From assembly GCA_037501455.1 (NCBI GenBank), contig CM074860.1:49424501-49488500 (forward strand): a stretch of 64,000 nucleotides of DNA, read 5' to 3'. The notes below the pieces were generated by a model. It worked only from the letters and a program-made list of their open reading frames with translations, was not told the DNA's origin and did not search any database. Source of the stretch: Lantana camara. Taxonomy: Eukaryota > Streptophyta > Magnoliopsida > Lamiales > Verbenaceae. This document shows positions 54,007-64,000 of the stretch, in pieces; position 1 is the stretch's first letter, and each line of letters begins with the position of its first letter. The position numbers were made by a program, and so were the translations under genes.

Positions 54007-56706
54007 TGTAGCACCCCTATACGTAGAGATACCACACCCCCGCACTATAGGCCGATCCACATACGAAATGGACAATCCGTACATGAACTAACCTATAGCG
54101 AACGGTGACAAATAAAAGAAAAGACGAGCTAGGCGGGACTATACCCCAAAGCAATGTAAAGCAAGGACATAAAAGTTAAAAGCGGAAGGATTAATTCATA
54201 AATATATATGGGTACCGTATTTGCATCAACGATATAAATACTAATAGATACCAACAGATATCAATACATTATCATCTCTTATATATTATACAAGCAAAAG
54301 TCCCCAAGTATACCAAGAACTATAACATACTAACTCAGGACATGACAAAAGCAAGATCATGAAATTGTGTGAAGTACTAGACCCGGCTAGACGACAAGAC
54401 ACGACCCAGACTCCCGCCTAGCACACGACCGCAACAACCTGAAAGGTGGGGTGTCAGTCCATGGAAGACTGAGTGAGGGGCAATACATATATATTAGCGC
54501 AGTTAACATGCAAGTTATACTCTCGGGTAAAGGTTTATAAGAGATACATATAAGTTCAGGAATAAAGTACCCTTTTGCCCGAGAATACAACTGTCAATAT
54601 TAAATACTTGTTCATTTTCATGCAATCAATCAATACATGGCCCCGGCGAGTGAGGGCGGTCTCCAACCGAACTCCAAATGAACATGTACATGCTTGCTTG
54701 ATTATTAATAAATAGGTGATCATGCAAGTCCATTATCGTGCAATCGTGCAATGGTGTAATCATATAACAGGTTCATGGAATGGAAATCATGCAATAACCC
54801 GAGCCGCATCCGTGGTGCCGGACTCGTCCCCAGTCTCCTTCTTCCTCCGGTTTGATGATGGGATTGCAAGGCCCCAACATCCAATCTCATTGAGCAGAGG
54901 GTACATGAATCCCTAAGCCCGGAGCTCCTTCCTCCACTAACCTCCTAGTGGATTCAGGGGTGACCCCAAATATGGTAAGGATAGTGTTCGAGTTACCCGT
55001 CAGCCCATGCTTTCCCGGTTGGCTCAAACTACTACCCTCGGGCCCAACGCGACGTGCTTTACTCGCCAAAACCCGGTCAATCAATCAATCATGATACGTG
55101 ACTTGCTTGCAATTGTGTATGAGTTTAGAAACATTAGAAATAAGTATATATATATACCTTTTGGCTTGAAATCCACATAAAGGTTATACGGGTTCTATAT
55201 ACTAACAATTAAACCTCACCTTTACCGACAAAAGACAAGTAGGGCACGGCCTACGGAGCTCGCTCCTCGTCCCTACGAAGCTGGTCTGTGCAAAATAGAC
55301 GTGTACACGTGAGACTTGACTCAAAATGGACCAAATATAACGAACGGCGAAAATGCAACGAGACGACGTGCAAATCACAATGTGGTATGAAAACATCTTG
55401 TTTCAGTACATATGAGATCATATAAAAGCAATTCGGGGTCGAAGAAGTCGTTAGATCGAGGGGCTAAAAATGTAATTTTATGCAGAATATTTTGTTCTGC
55501 AATCCAGGTGGGAACGGCCGTTCCGGGTTCCCTTTGTAAATGGGAACGGTCGTTCCCATCAATCCCCAAAACGCGCCAACGATTTCAATTTTAGAAATGC
55601 GCCTTAGCTGGGAACGGCCCTTGCGGCGCAAGGCCAAAATGGGAACGGCCGTTCCCATGCTCGACCGCCTTGTTTTTGTTTAAAAGAGGGGAACGCCCAT
55701 TCCCACAATGACTTGAGGTTGGGAACGGCCGTTCCCTGTTTCTGCAACTTACAGAAACAGAGCAAAACAGGGGAGGCTCTCGGCAAAGAGCAACAAAGCT
55801 ACAACACTCCAATTTTGATCCCCAAAATGCCATTATTTCTGACACTTCTCATGCATATATGTTCATAAGATGATAATCTAAGCTTTCAACACATAACACA
55901 TGGAAAACCATCAAGAATTCAAAGTTTGAAGCACATGATCCAACTTGTTCATTCATACCAAATATTCAATAATTCAAGCTAGAAATCATGCAATAACTCA
56001 AGAGATGATCCCCTAATCATGCTTCCAACTACAAATAATCCATCTATCACATAATCCTCAAACCCTAGCTCCTTCAAATATAATCAAGCTCATCAACTCA
56101 TTCAACCACCAACCTTGGAATGGAAAAGAGATGAAGAAATGAATGAAGATGATGATCAACTCCAATTCTCGCAATATTCTAGGAAATTCTTGAAGAAAAG
56201 TATGAAATTCTCTTCCCTTTTCCTTCTTGTATGAACCGAGAGAGAGAGGATGAGGATGTTGGTGAATTTTGATGATAGAATGATCAAGGAAGCATATGGA
56301 AGCAATATACCGTGATTCATTCCTTAGAAATGTATGAAATGATCAAATTGCTAATTAATCCTCCAAGAACTCAGGGCATGCAATTGAGGATATATGATTT
56401 GAAATATGATCAATTAGGTCCTTGGAAGATCATGCAATTAAGGATGAAAAGCTTTGGAAAATGAGTAATTGAGCCCTTGAAAATGTTATGCGATTTGGTC
56501 CCTAAATTTAAAAGAATGAACATATATGCCAAGTTTGACAATTAAATCATATTCGATAATTATTTCACGAAATAAATATTTTTGAGTCATGAAATAAATT
56601 CTCAATTTTACATAAATTGATAAAATTGCATGAAAGTATTATAAAATATAATTTATGAAATTATTTTAAACGTAAGATATTACTGAATAAAAATCGGGGC
56701 TTTACA
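54007..56706 (-). repeat. E2 5' LTR (2700 bp)
   Basis: Partner of 47725-50392, with few differences by eye. It keeps all six dyads (centres 55517.5, 55549.5, 55617.5, 55648.5, 55696.5 and 55728.5). It carries GCTAGGCGGG (54128-54137) and CCCGCCTAGC (54413-54422). It ends CGGGGCTTTACA, where the other LTR has CGGGGCGTTACA. Confidence 0.92.
55510..55736 (-). promoter_or_regulatory. Six-dyad array in E2 5' LTR
   Basis: Three pairs of GGGAAC-type dyads with intra-pair distances 32, 31 and 32 and inter-pair distances 68 and 48. Spacers are GGCC, GGTC, GGCC, GGCC, GCCC and GGCC. Confidence 0.65.
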
Positions 56707-57074
56707 GGCCAAATTGCAAATTGGCCCAAAAGTTTGAACAAAAGCTCAATTGAGTCCACACAAAATCAAACAAGTCCAAAACAAGTTTAAATCATACAAT
56801 TAAGTCCAAGAGTCATATAATTCATGTTATACACAAAATAGGCAAGTTCGGGTTTAACTCCATAATTAAAAGATTCTCAAAACTAAAGTAATCAAACCAA
56901 ATGTTCAAGTAGGGTAAATACGTATCAAATATTTTACATAGTTCATATTGGAATTGAATAAGGAAGCATAATTCAAATATAATTGCATCAATTAAATAGG
57001 AAAATAAACACAAATACGAAAATTAAACTCACACGTGGCACTAACCTGTACGTGCGAGCAGACGGGGTGTCACA

Positions 57075-57119
57075 ATCTCCCTCCCCCCCCCCCCCAAGAG
57101 AACCTGGTCCCCAGGTTCT
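57075..57119 (-). other. X polypurine tract and upstream stem-loop
   Basis: Sense: perfect 8-bp stem AGAACCTG/CAGGTTCT with loop GGGAC (57119-57099), then a tract of G with GAGGGAGAT. The C run on the plus strand (57083-57095) is unusually long. Confidence 0.78.
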
Positions 57120-58858
57120 TCTACTCAAGTTTCAAGCTCAGGCAACTTCCCGTATTCATCCCATGTTCGAGGTTCATGACTTCCCAACAAGGATTAGCCC
57201 AGTCAGGGCTTCAAGTATAAGGGGTTTGATCAAATCTTGAAGGCTTTATGCGGTAACTCTACACAACTTGATCCGGCTAGGAGCAGTCTAAACGTCTCGC
57301 ACGATAGGAGGGTCCAAAATGATTCATCAACTACTGTTTGATCTGTTCCAACTAACTCAAAATCTCGGTGTTACACGAGTGGCGTAGTTACTGAACTCTC
57401 ACCACTCGCACCTTCAAAAGTGGAGGTCTCCCCAAAAAGGTTGTCCTTTGATTCATCGTTTGCCTCGAGAGCCCATTGTGATCTCAACCCTCGACTTACC
57501 ACACTCTCGTACTCTCAGAACAAGTAAGCACGCAACAGGTATCAAATACACACAAGAACAAATGACAATAACCTAAATAGCAAAACAAGAATGCATGATG
57601 CGTGTGCCATGAATGATTTGAGTACCGTTCATCATTGTTTCGAACTTCTTGACATCCGGATGATTAGGTGAGTAGCCAAAGTTGGTGTTGTAAGGCTTAC
57701 AGCTTGACAATCTCGGTCTCAAGCTTCTTGGAAGAATCCTAACTTGATAATCAATTTGTTCCTCCAACTCCGTATGTTCTAATCACCGTATCCACTCGAT
57801 GGACTCTCCTTGTCCCACCTAAAAATCCCCTTGTAGTGGTGTGGAATTGCTCTGGTCGAGCTATTTTGAAAGTTTCGCTCTACTCCTCTTCAATTAACCC
57901 TTCCCGTGCTCGGCCAAAAGGTGTAAGAGCATGTCCTAGGTAACTTTGGACCATGGCCAGATAATTCTTGAATTCCTTTAAAACCCTACGGTCTTCAAAA
58001 TCTCTGTGAATCTTCTTACATCAACTATTATATCTCCACGGTCCGAGATTAGGATTTCTTTACTCTAATTCTTCTATTTCCATGGAATTAGCATCCTAAC
58101 TTCTTCCTACTAATCGACCTCCAATTATTGTTCCGAATCTTTAATTAGTTATCACCACGATGGAATTCCCTCGATGAGGTGTCTCAATTCTCTCTCTTTC
58201 TTTTCTCTTTCCTCAGCTTGACTTCTAATGGATTGGTATAATTGGAAACTCTTTCTTGATGACTGTAGTGCTCATTATCCCCTAACTCTATGATATTCGA
58301 ACCTCCTCTGATGATCTTTATTACTTATCGCCTTAAAGAACCTTTTTTACCTTGAGTCCTCTTGAAGATCATCACCTCATCATTGATCTGGATCTCGTTA
58401 AAACATTCCAAGATCTTTCCTTTGTTCTTTTCTCGGGTTAGATTATCCCATGGAATCCGATTAAATTTCCTCTAGAACCGTAAGTTATTCGTTTCCCTCC
58501 TAGGAATTTAACTTGAATAATTGTTCCCGGATTGCGGTTTCAATTTGTCCTTTTAACGCTCCCTTGATTACTCATTCTTAAAGGATCTTTCCCTTTTCGT
58601 AGTGTCCTTAGCCTTCTTGTAATTATCTCCTCTAAATCCTTTGAATTTTCACCTTCTTCTTACCCCGGTTCTCATTACTACGAGGAAAAAACTTCACTTG
58701 GACGTGTAGAGAGTTCATACATGCTATCACGAAGACATGGAACTTATGCATGCCGGGTTAGATTTGCTTATGCTATGCACCACGTTATCATCCAATTACA
58801 GAAGGAAACAACAAGTAACAATAGTGTAAAACGTACATCGTAAATACATATAAAAGTG
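57120..58858 (-). other. X non-coding internal region
   Basis: No ORF with recognisable features. It is pyrimidine-rich on the plus strand at 57860-58680, like E2. A short part (57540-57650) resembles E2 at 50740-50830. Confidence 0.55.
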
Positions 58859-59527
58859 TTATGCAAGATGAATGCTCGTGCTATGAATGCGATTACCACT
58901 CGGCTGTTTCTTAGGTCTCAATCGATCGCACGCCTCCAACTTATGCTTCGACGATCCACACCCATAACAACGCCCCAACCTTTTCCAGCAGTTCTCATAA
59001 ATGTGAGTTGTGCTCTTGCAATGAGCGCACGGAGGTTGTCCCGGTAGTTGAGCCTCATTTATCTTCTTGTTCTTGTTTGAGCTTGGTTGATTAATTCCTC
59101 GGCTCTATTTCGATCCCGACCCCGAACTACTCCCTAATTCCAACCTTCCCGCCATGTTCTTTCGCCATAATTCCTTCGACTCGGTTTTTAGAGCTCTCCT
59201 CGTGGACTCAAGCCACTCATTTGGTTGAGTTTCGGGCTTAATATCCTTGAGGTCCCTTCTAATCCCATCCATAAATCGGGCTAACCTTTCGGCTTCTTTA
59301 GCTCTTCTTTTATCATTTTGGGGACATGCATCAATGTTGTGGTCGGGAGCACCACATCCGAAACAGGTTCCCAATCGCTTCCTACAATCTCCATAGGTGT
59401 GATTTGGCCCTTTACAATAGGCACATAGGAATTGCACTTCAGGTAAGGGTGCACTCGAGGAGGCCTGAGAATCTCTTGTGGGGAATCGAGGTGTTTTTCC
59501 GTGCATCTTGATGGGTAGGTAGAGCAA
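58859..59527 (-). pseudogene. X gag-like ORF with duplicated zinc-knuckle module
   Basis: One minus-strand frame from MLYLPIKMHGK, broken by a single TAG at 59105-59107. First knuckle pair: CAYCKGPNHTYGDC and CFGCGAPDHNIDAC. Then comes a segment like the end of a gag core (RFMDGIRRDLKD, WLESTRRALKTESKE). After the TAG, in the same frame, lies a second pair: CAHCKSTTHIYENC and CYGCGSSKHKLEAC. All four knuckles fit C-X2-C-X4-H-X4-C. A normal gag has the core before a single knuckle region, so part of gag appears duplicated in tandem. An RNA-binding role is inferred. Confidence 0.75.
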
Positions 59528-59794
59528 TTGGTTGCCTTGGTTGTCTATACGACTCGGTAGTAGGCGTTAACCTGCAATATACAACTAGACGAAAATATAA
59601 TGCATGCGGTTAAAAAGTGGTGTCACGTTGACACATAGTTAAAGTAATAAACGCAAGTAAGACATAAGAATGCAACAGTTAAAGAGTTTAAATTGAAATT
59701 TGAAAAACATAATTTAAGAAATTCCATATGTCTTAATGCAATGCACATGCTGTCACGTTGGTCCTAAGTGGTACGACCTGGACTCGATGCAACA

Positions 59795-62700
59795 TGTGGC
59801 GCCCCGTTTCTCGATCAAGGTAAGCTTGTTACGAGAGTGAACGATTTACTTTTCTTTGCATGAATTATGTGAATAATATGCCTTAATTGACCATTGTATT
59901 CAAACTTATGTGGAATATATGATTTGTATGAAATACGTGACTAATTGATGTGTTAATTATGTGCTCGTATTGTTCTTATTGAGCTTTGATAGCATGCTTT
60001 ATGCTTAAAGAAAACAATGTGCTTATTTGGACATTAAAGCATAATTTATGGACTAAAAGGTAAATTTTTTTAAAGCCTAAAACTAGATAGAACTTATTGA
60101 AATTGAGTAGATAATTCGATTAAGAGTTCGTGGGTTCTTGAATCACTCGATTTGGAGTTCGGACGAAGAAGTTATGGCCATTATACGAAAAGTCAACCTT
60201 TTTATAAGACTTATGACCCAATTCCGAATTTAGCCTAATTTGAGACCCAATTTCGCTCCTGACTCGCTCCAATTAACCCGGTTCGTAACCCTAATAGCTA
60301 ACCCAAATAACAAAATCAGATTTTAACACCCAAAACCTCATTTTACGTTATTTCACAAGATTCAAACACAAATTCTCTCAAGCCTATTCATCTTCTCTCA
60401 AGAACACCCAAGAACATCTCCAACCATTTTCAAGAGGCAAAAGTGGATATTGAAGCTGGGAATTCGAGATTAGAAGATGAGTTATTTCCTTCGATTTTCA
60501 GCATTTGAGGTATGGATTATGTGCTCTTTGTTGGGTGTATGTTCTTGAAGCTTTTGAACTTGAATTTGAACTAGGGTTCTTGTGTGTTGGATTGAATTCG
60601 AATTTCTTGTTGGAAATGTGATTCTTATGATGTTAGGAATGATTTGATGTAAGTATTTCTTGATTTCATGCTTGTTTGAAGAATCCACCATTGATGACCT
60701 TTGAAGCTTTCTTGAGAATTCTTGCATGTTCATCTTCTTGCGTGCTTTAGCTTGATTTGGTGATTGATTCTCGTTCCTTGAGCAATTTCATGAAGAATGT
60801 GATTAATTTCCTTAAGTTTCTCACATGATTGGAGATTTCACCATTTTTGAGTTTGAAGCTTTGAATGTGTGAAGAAGATGAAGTTTATGATTGTAATTTG
60901 TTGGAATTTTGATGCATATTCATTCCTAAATGTTCATGGCATGATATTTGATGTTTAAATTCATTTATGCATATTGTATACACTTGGAAGCATGATTTAG
61001 GAGTCTTTAGAGCCTAAAATTCATCATTTGCAAGCATATGTTCGTAATTCCGTTTTGCACCAGTAGCAAACCAAACGCCCGTGTGAAAATTGCATTGAAA
61101 CCCCAAACCCCTGTTTGAAAAATTACTGTTACATTTTTTCAAGGTCCAAACGCCCGTTTGCATTTCCTTCTTGTGCACCAAACGCCCGTTTGGGTACTCT
61201 CGGGTCAAAATTTTGAGTTTTTGTGATTTTGTTCGTTTTGCTTCGTTTTCACTTCCTATGCACTTCTTACACCCCTAATATGATATATATGACTGGGAAT
61301 CATGTTTTCATGCATTGTAATGTCTTACATGCCTCGATTATGAGTGAGATTGTACTAAGTATGGTTTACTTGTTATCAATTGTGTATGTCATGACTTGAA
61401 CGCTTATTATATGACTTATATGACGTTGTTGATCATCATTATTGAACTTATGCTATATTTGGACATTCATTGCATCTCACGAGCATGTTCACTCTTTCTT
61501 GAAGCCGTGCGTCGTCTTAATTGGTTTGAGTCATGTCTTACCTTTGTTAGTACGTTTGTCTTGTTAGGTGGTGAGTCTCCGGTCGAGTAGCTTGTTGCTC
61601 GTGGTCGGCCTTCGAAGTTCTTGGTAAAGGTGAGGAGCTATATACTTAAGAAACGATTTCAAAAATGTGGACACCTATAGCCTTTCATATTTGTTGGTTT
61701 TGAACTCCCGTTTTGAAAACGTATATTTAGGCTTTATAAGCCAAGTTTTGTGAGCTTTGCTCGTATATTGAATATTCGCGTATGGAAAACGATTTACAAG
61801 TAAAACTTGAGTTTTGGTATATGGGATAGATACCCAAAATGGTTTCGGAACTTTCATTTGAATATTATGTATGAGTGAGTTGTGTAGTGAGGTTATGTAT
61901 ACCTTGCAAGGACGCTTGTTTGGTTGGATATTTTGATAGCGCTCGGGGCGGAGTAAGTGGTAAGACCGGGAACGCAAGGGCGGACGGTTAAACCCTTACG
62001 AAGTACCCACTTTTGGACAAGTTTACTAAGACTCCGAGGAGGTTTCGGGGATAAGGTAAGCTTGGGGGAAGGCCGGTTTCATGGACCCACTTCTCCATGG
62101 TTCTTTTGCGATGCTTGGGGGGCTGTACACCCTCGACATCAACGGTGTAAGGATGGATTGGTTTGATTTCATTTGGTTTGGGAAGTAAGGATTGAGTGCT
62201 CGTACTCGTCGAGTCGGTGCTTTGGTTCATGATTCGTTTTATAAAACTTGCATTTGTTTTGAAAATAAGTTGGATCATGAACACCTTTGTTTTGAGCATG
62301 CATTGAACCTCTATTGCTATTTACTTATGTGAACTTCTCCTCACCGGTTTCTTTTGAGCTGACTCCCTCTATCCTTCGTGTCCGCAGGTTGCGTTTTGGA
62401 GTCAAGCTAGGCGGGGTCTTTTGAGAGTCTTGTTTAAGTGGTCTAGTTTGTACTCGTTATGCTTGTAGCATACTTTATTACTTATGTCTTATGCTTAGTT
62501 TTGGGAATTATGGACTTAATATGTATGATGTTTGTTATGCTAGTTTTGGACCGTGTTGATCACTAGGTTGATTTTACATTCCGTACCTTTAGCATTTCGT
62601 GCTGGACCGTGATGGTCATTATTGTTGGATATATTGTTCTTATGATACTCTTGAATGCGTTTTGATTTAAGCTTCCGCATACTTGTGTTTGTTTACTCGC

Positions 62701-62842
62701 TTTGTGTGTCTAGTACCGCCTAGCTAGGTTGTCCGTTTGTCACCCCTTACTTCGGTCCCAGCGGGTATATGGATAGCAATTCTATATACAAGCTAGGTCC
62801 GTAGTGCGGGATAGGCATGGATGCCCTCGTCGGGGCGTTACA
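59795..62842 (+). repeat. Y 5' LTR (3048 bp)
   Basis: Starts TGTGGCGCCCCG and ends CGGGGCGTTACA, 12-bp imperfect inverted ends. It has a leader-like stretch ending TTTGAG-GTATGG near 60510, a dyad array at 61072-61191, an acceptor-like TGTCCGCAG (about 62388), GCTAGGCGGG (about 62407) and CCGCCTAGC (about 62717). No gene. Confidence 0.9.
61072..61191 (+). promoter_or_regulatory. Four-dyad array with CAAAC arms in Y LTR
   Basis: CAAAC-GCCC-GTTTG dyads are centred at 61078.5, 61110.5, 61153.5 and 61185.5 (gaps 32, 43, 32). The last two are perfect; the first has a GTGTG right arm and the second a CCCT spacer. Confidence 0.64.
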
Positions 62843-62854
62843 CCCCTATTTGGT

Positions 62855-62867
62855 TGGTATCAGAGCC
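62855..62867 (+). other. Y primer-binding site, tRNA-iMet type
   Basis: TGGTATCAGAGCC, 12 bases after the LTR end. Confidence 0.87.
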
Positions 62868-63090
62868 GAAGGTTCAAAACCGGGCTCTTCAGTCGTCTTG
62901 AGTCGTCTAGGTTGTACGGCTTAGGGATAATGTGCTTTCGTGTTCATTTGTTTTGCTTTTGGATATGACTCTATGTTACTTATTTCTTGTTAATTCTTGG
63001 TCTTAATTTATGTAATTGCATTTCGTACTTGATATTACGTGATATGAGCATATGAGTAACCAACACGCATACATGATTGAATTGTGTAGG

Positions 63091-63969
63091 ATGCGTCCAC
63101 GTCGTCGTGACCGTTCTCCGGCTCATGGAAATGAGCAATATCTTCCCGGGAATAATCTGAATCCACATCCGCCGCCACCTCTACCTAACGCAGCGGATCT
63201 TAAGGCTCTTATGACTCAATTTGTGCAAGCCGTGAACGCACAACAAGCCGCTTAACAAGCCGTGCAAGCACCTCTTCCGGCACCTCCTCCACCACCGGTT
63301 CCGGTTGAGAGTGTTTATAACCGATTTAGTAGGCGCCGTCCCCCTATATTTCCGGGTACTACGGATGATTTGAAAGCGGAGTATTGGATCACTACCATTA
63401 AGAGGATCTTCCGGGTTGTTACTTGTACTGAAACAGAGAAGGCTTTGTGTGCTATCGATCTTCTTCGTGATGAGGCTTATAATTGGTGGCGTAGCACCAT
63501 GTCTCGCCTTGGGGTTGGTGAAGACAATGTTACTTGGGAGATGTTTGCAAGAGAGTTTCGAGCACATTACATACCGAAACAAGCAATGAAGCGCCGTGAG
63601 AGGGAATTCACGAATTTGGAGCAAGGGAATATGTCCTTGAACGAGTACATTGCCGAGTTCAACCGATTGTCTCCATATGCACCTCATATTACCGATGAGG
63701 AACACCGCAAGTGTGAGAAGTTTGTGGAAGGACTTCGTGGGGGGGATTTCAAGATCTTTAGCTCCGGTGCACATTGATAATTGGGCCGATGCCACTGGGT
63801 TAGCTTTGAAAGTGGAAGCGGAAGAACAAAGGCTTGGAATTAAGAAGGGTGTTATGGGTTCCGGTTCGGGATTTAAGAGGACAACTCCACAATCGTTCTC
63901 TAAGTCACCACAACCATCTTCTATGCGTCGTTTTATGGGCAACAAAGGAAAGGGGAAGCAAAGTCCATA
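63091..63969 (+). pseudogene. Y gag with nonsense codons and a frameshift
   Basis: Starts MRPRRRDRSPAHG. The upstream in-frame ATG at 63052 is possible, but the Arg-rich start at 63091 matches MPPRR starts of relatives. Lesions: TAA at 63253-63255 (AA-stop-QAVQAP, probably CAA to TAA); a base gained in the G run near 63740-63745, which moves the gag core end into another frame; and a TAA at 63967-63969. Gag core motifs: FPGTTDDLKAEYWITTIKRI, YNWWRSTM, EFRAHYIPKQ, LEQGNMSLNEYIAEFNRL, PYAPHITDEEH. After the shift, NWADATGLALKVEAEEQR continues the family pattern. Zinc knuckles would lie beyond the window. Confidence 0.85.
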
Positions 63970-64000
63970 AATGGTGAAGAGGCATGATCCATGTGAGCAT

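Larger units (their letters stand above)
47725..56706 (-). mobile_element. E2: non-autonomous gag-only chromovirus-type element
   Basis: Minus-strand element with TSD GGCCA (47720-47724 and 56707-56711) and LTRs of 2668 and 2700 bp. The internal region of 3614 bp has an iMet primer site, one gag-like ORF, a stem-loop and a polypurine tract, but no protease, RT or integrase. It keeps every signal needed in cis and would need enzymes from a relative. Confidence 0.92.
56712..59794 (-). mobile_element. Element X: non-autonomous relative of E2, LTR end and internal region
   Basis: The end of a 3' LTR (56712-57074, ending ACGGGGTGTCACA) is followed by a polypurine tract, a stem-loop, non-coding DNA, a zinc-knuckle ORF and a leader that runs to within a few tens of bases of where the primer site should be. 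Insertion of Y at 59794 removed the rest from view. It is recognised as an E2 relative because its leader and its PPT-proximal end both resemble E2. Confidence 0.75.
59795..64000 (+). mobile_element. Y: chromovirus-type element, 5' part, runs off the window
   Basis: Plus-strand 5' LTR (59795-62842), iMet primer site and gag. The left TSD is probably CAACA (59790-59794). Protease, RT, integrase and the 3' LTR would lie to the right. Confidence 0.88.

Noticed and set aside
1..64000. Host protein-coding genes, rRNA, tRNA genes
   Set aside because: All recognisable coding segments are retrotransposon gag/pol or the Athila extra ORF. The tRNA-like matches are primer-binding sites of 12-17 bases next to LTRs.

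Overview
The window reads as intergenic heterochromatin of a large plant (probably eudicot) nuclear genome. It is built almost entirely of LTR retrotransposons nested inside one another, and I found no host gene, rRNA, tRNA or CRISPR locus. Plant origin is inferred from the families: an Athila-type Ty3/gypsy element with an extra ORF and a tRNA-Asp-type primer site, several chromovirus (Tekay/Del-like) elements with initiator-tRNA-Met primer sites, and a Ty1/copia element. Lineage names come from recalled motifs, not searches.

Layout, with 5-bp target-site duplications (TSDs) read directly. (0) Element X, minus strand, keeps part of its left LTR (47623-47719 and 56712-57074) and a short internal region (57075-59794). 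(1) Into X's LTR went chromovirus TE-1 (minus; body 1-16876, 5' LTR 16877-18117 plus 45394-47622, left end outside the window) and non-autonomous element E2 (47725-56706, TSD GGCCA). Element Y (plus, 59795 to beyond the window end) entered X at 59794. (2) TE-1's gag is split by an almost complete Athila-like element (3341-16219, TSD ACCTC, two 1531-bp LTRs). TE-1's LTR is split by solo LTR S1 (18118-20547 plus 44999-45388, TSD TATGA). (3) S1 is split by chromovirus deletion derivative AB (20548-36154, TSD GCGGG, LTRs near 3.95 kb). (4) AB carries solo LTR S2 (25543-28221, TSD ACTGG) and a copia solo LTR (31185-33121, TSD CATCC). A copia element (36157-44990, TSD ACAGC) sits at AB's right edge and splits its TSD.

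Coding capacity is decayed but recognisable. The Athila pol has intact integrase and reverse transcriptase motifs, interrupted by stops and frameshifts. The copia polyprotein has one visible nonsense codon. TE-1 has an integrase frame that is open for 870 nt but lacks a start codon. E2 and X encode only gag/zinc-knuckle ORFs and would depend on other elements for movement.

The most unusual signals are non-coding. First, seven LTRs and one internal Athila region carry arrays of short dyads of the form arm-[four mostly G/C bases]-inverted arm. They come in pairs with centres 31-34 bp apart, pairs being 37-68 bp from each other. Arm sequence is fairly uniform within an array but differs between families (GACAC, GGGAAC, CAAAC), while the spacing is kept. 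Second, a stem with an AGGA or GGGAC loop lies 17-25 nt from the LTR, just upstream of the polypurine tract, in four elements of two lineages, with compensatory stem changes. Third, a second stem is conserved just upstream of a candidate splice acceptor inside five chromovirus LTR families. The internal Athila array precedes a CT-rich leader, a GTAAGT...CAG candidate intron and the extra ORF, which suggests a second promoter.
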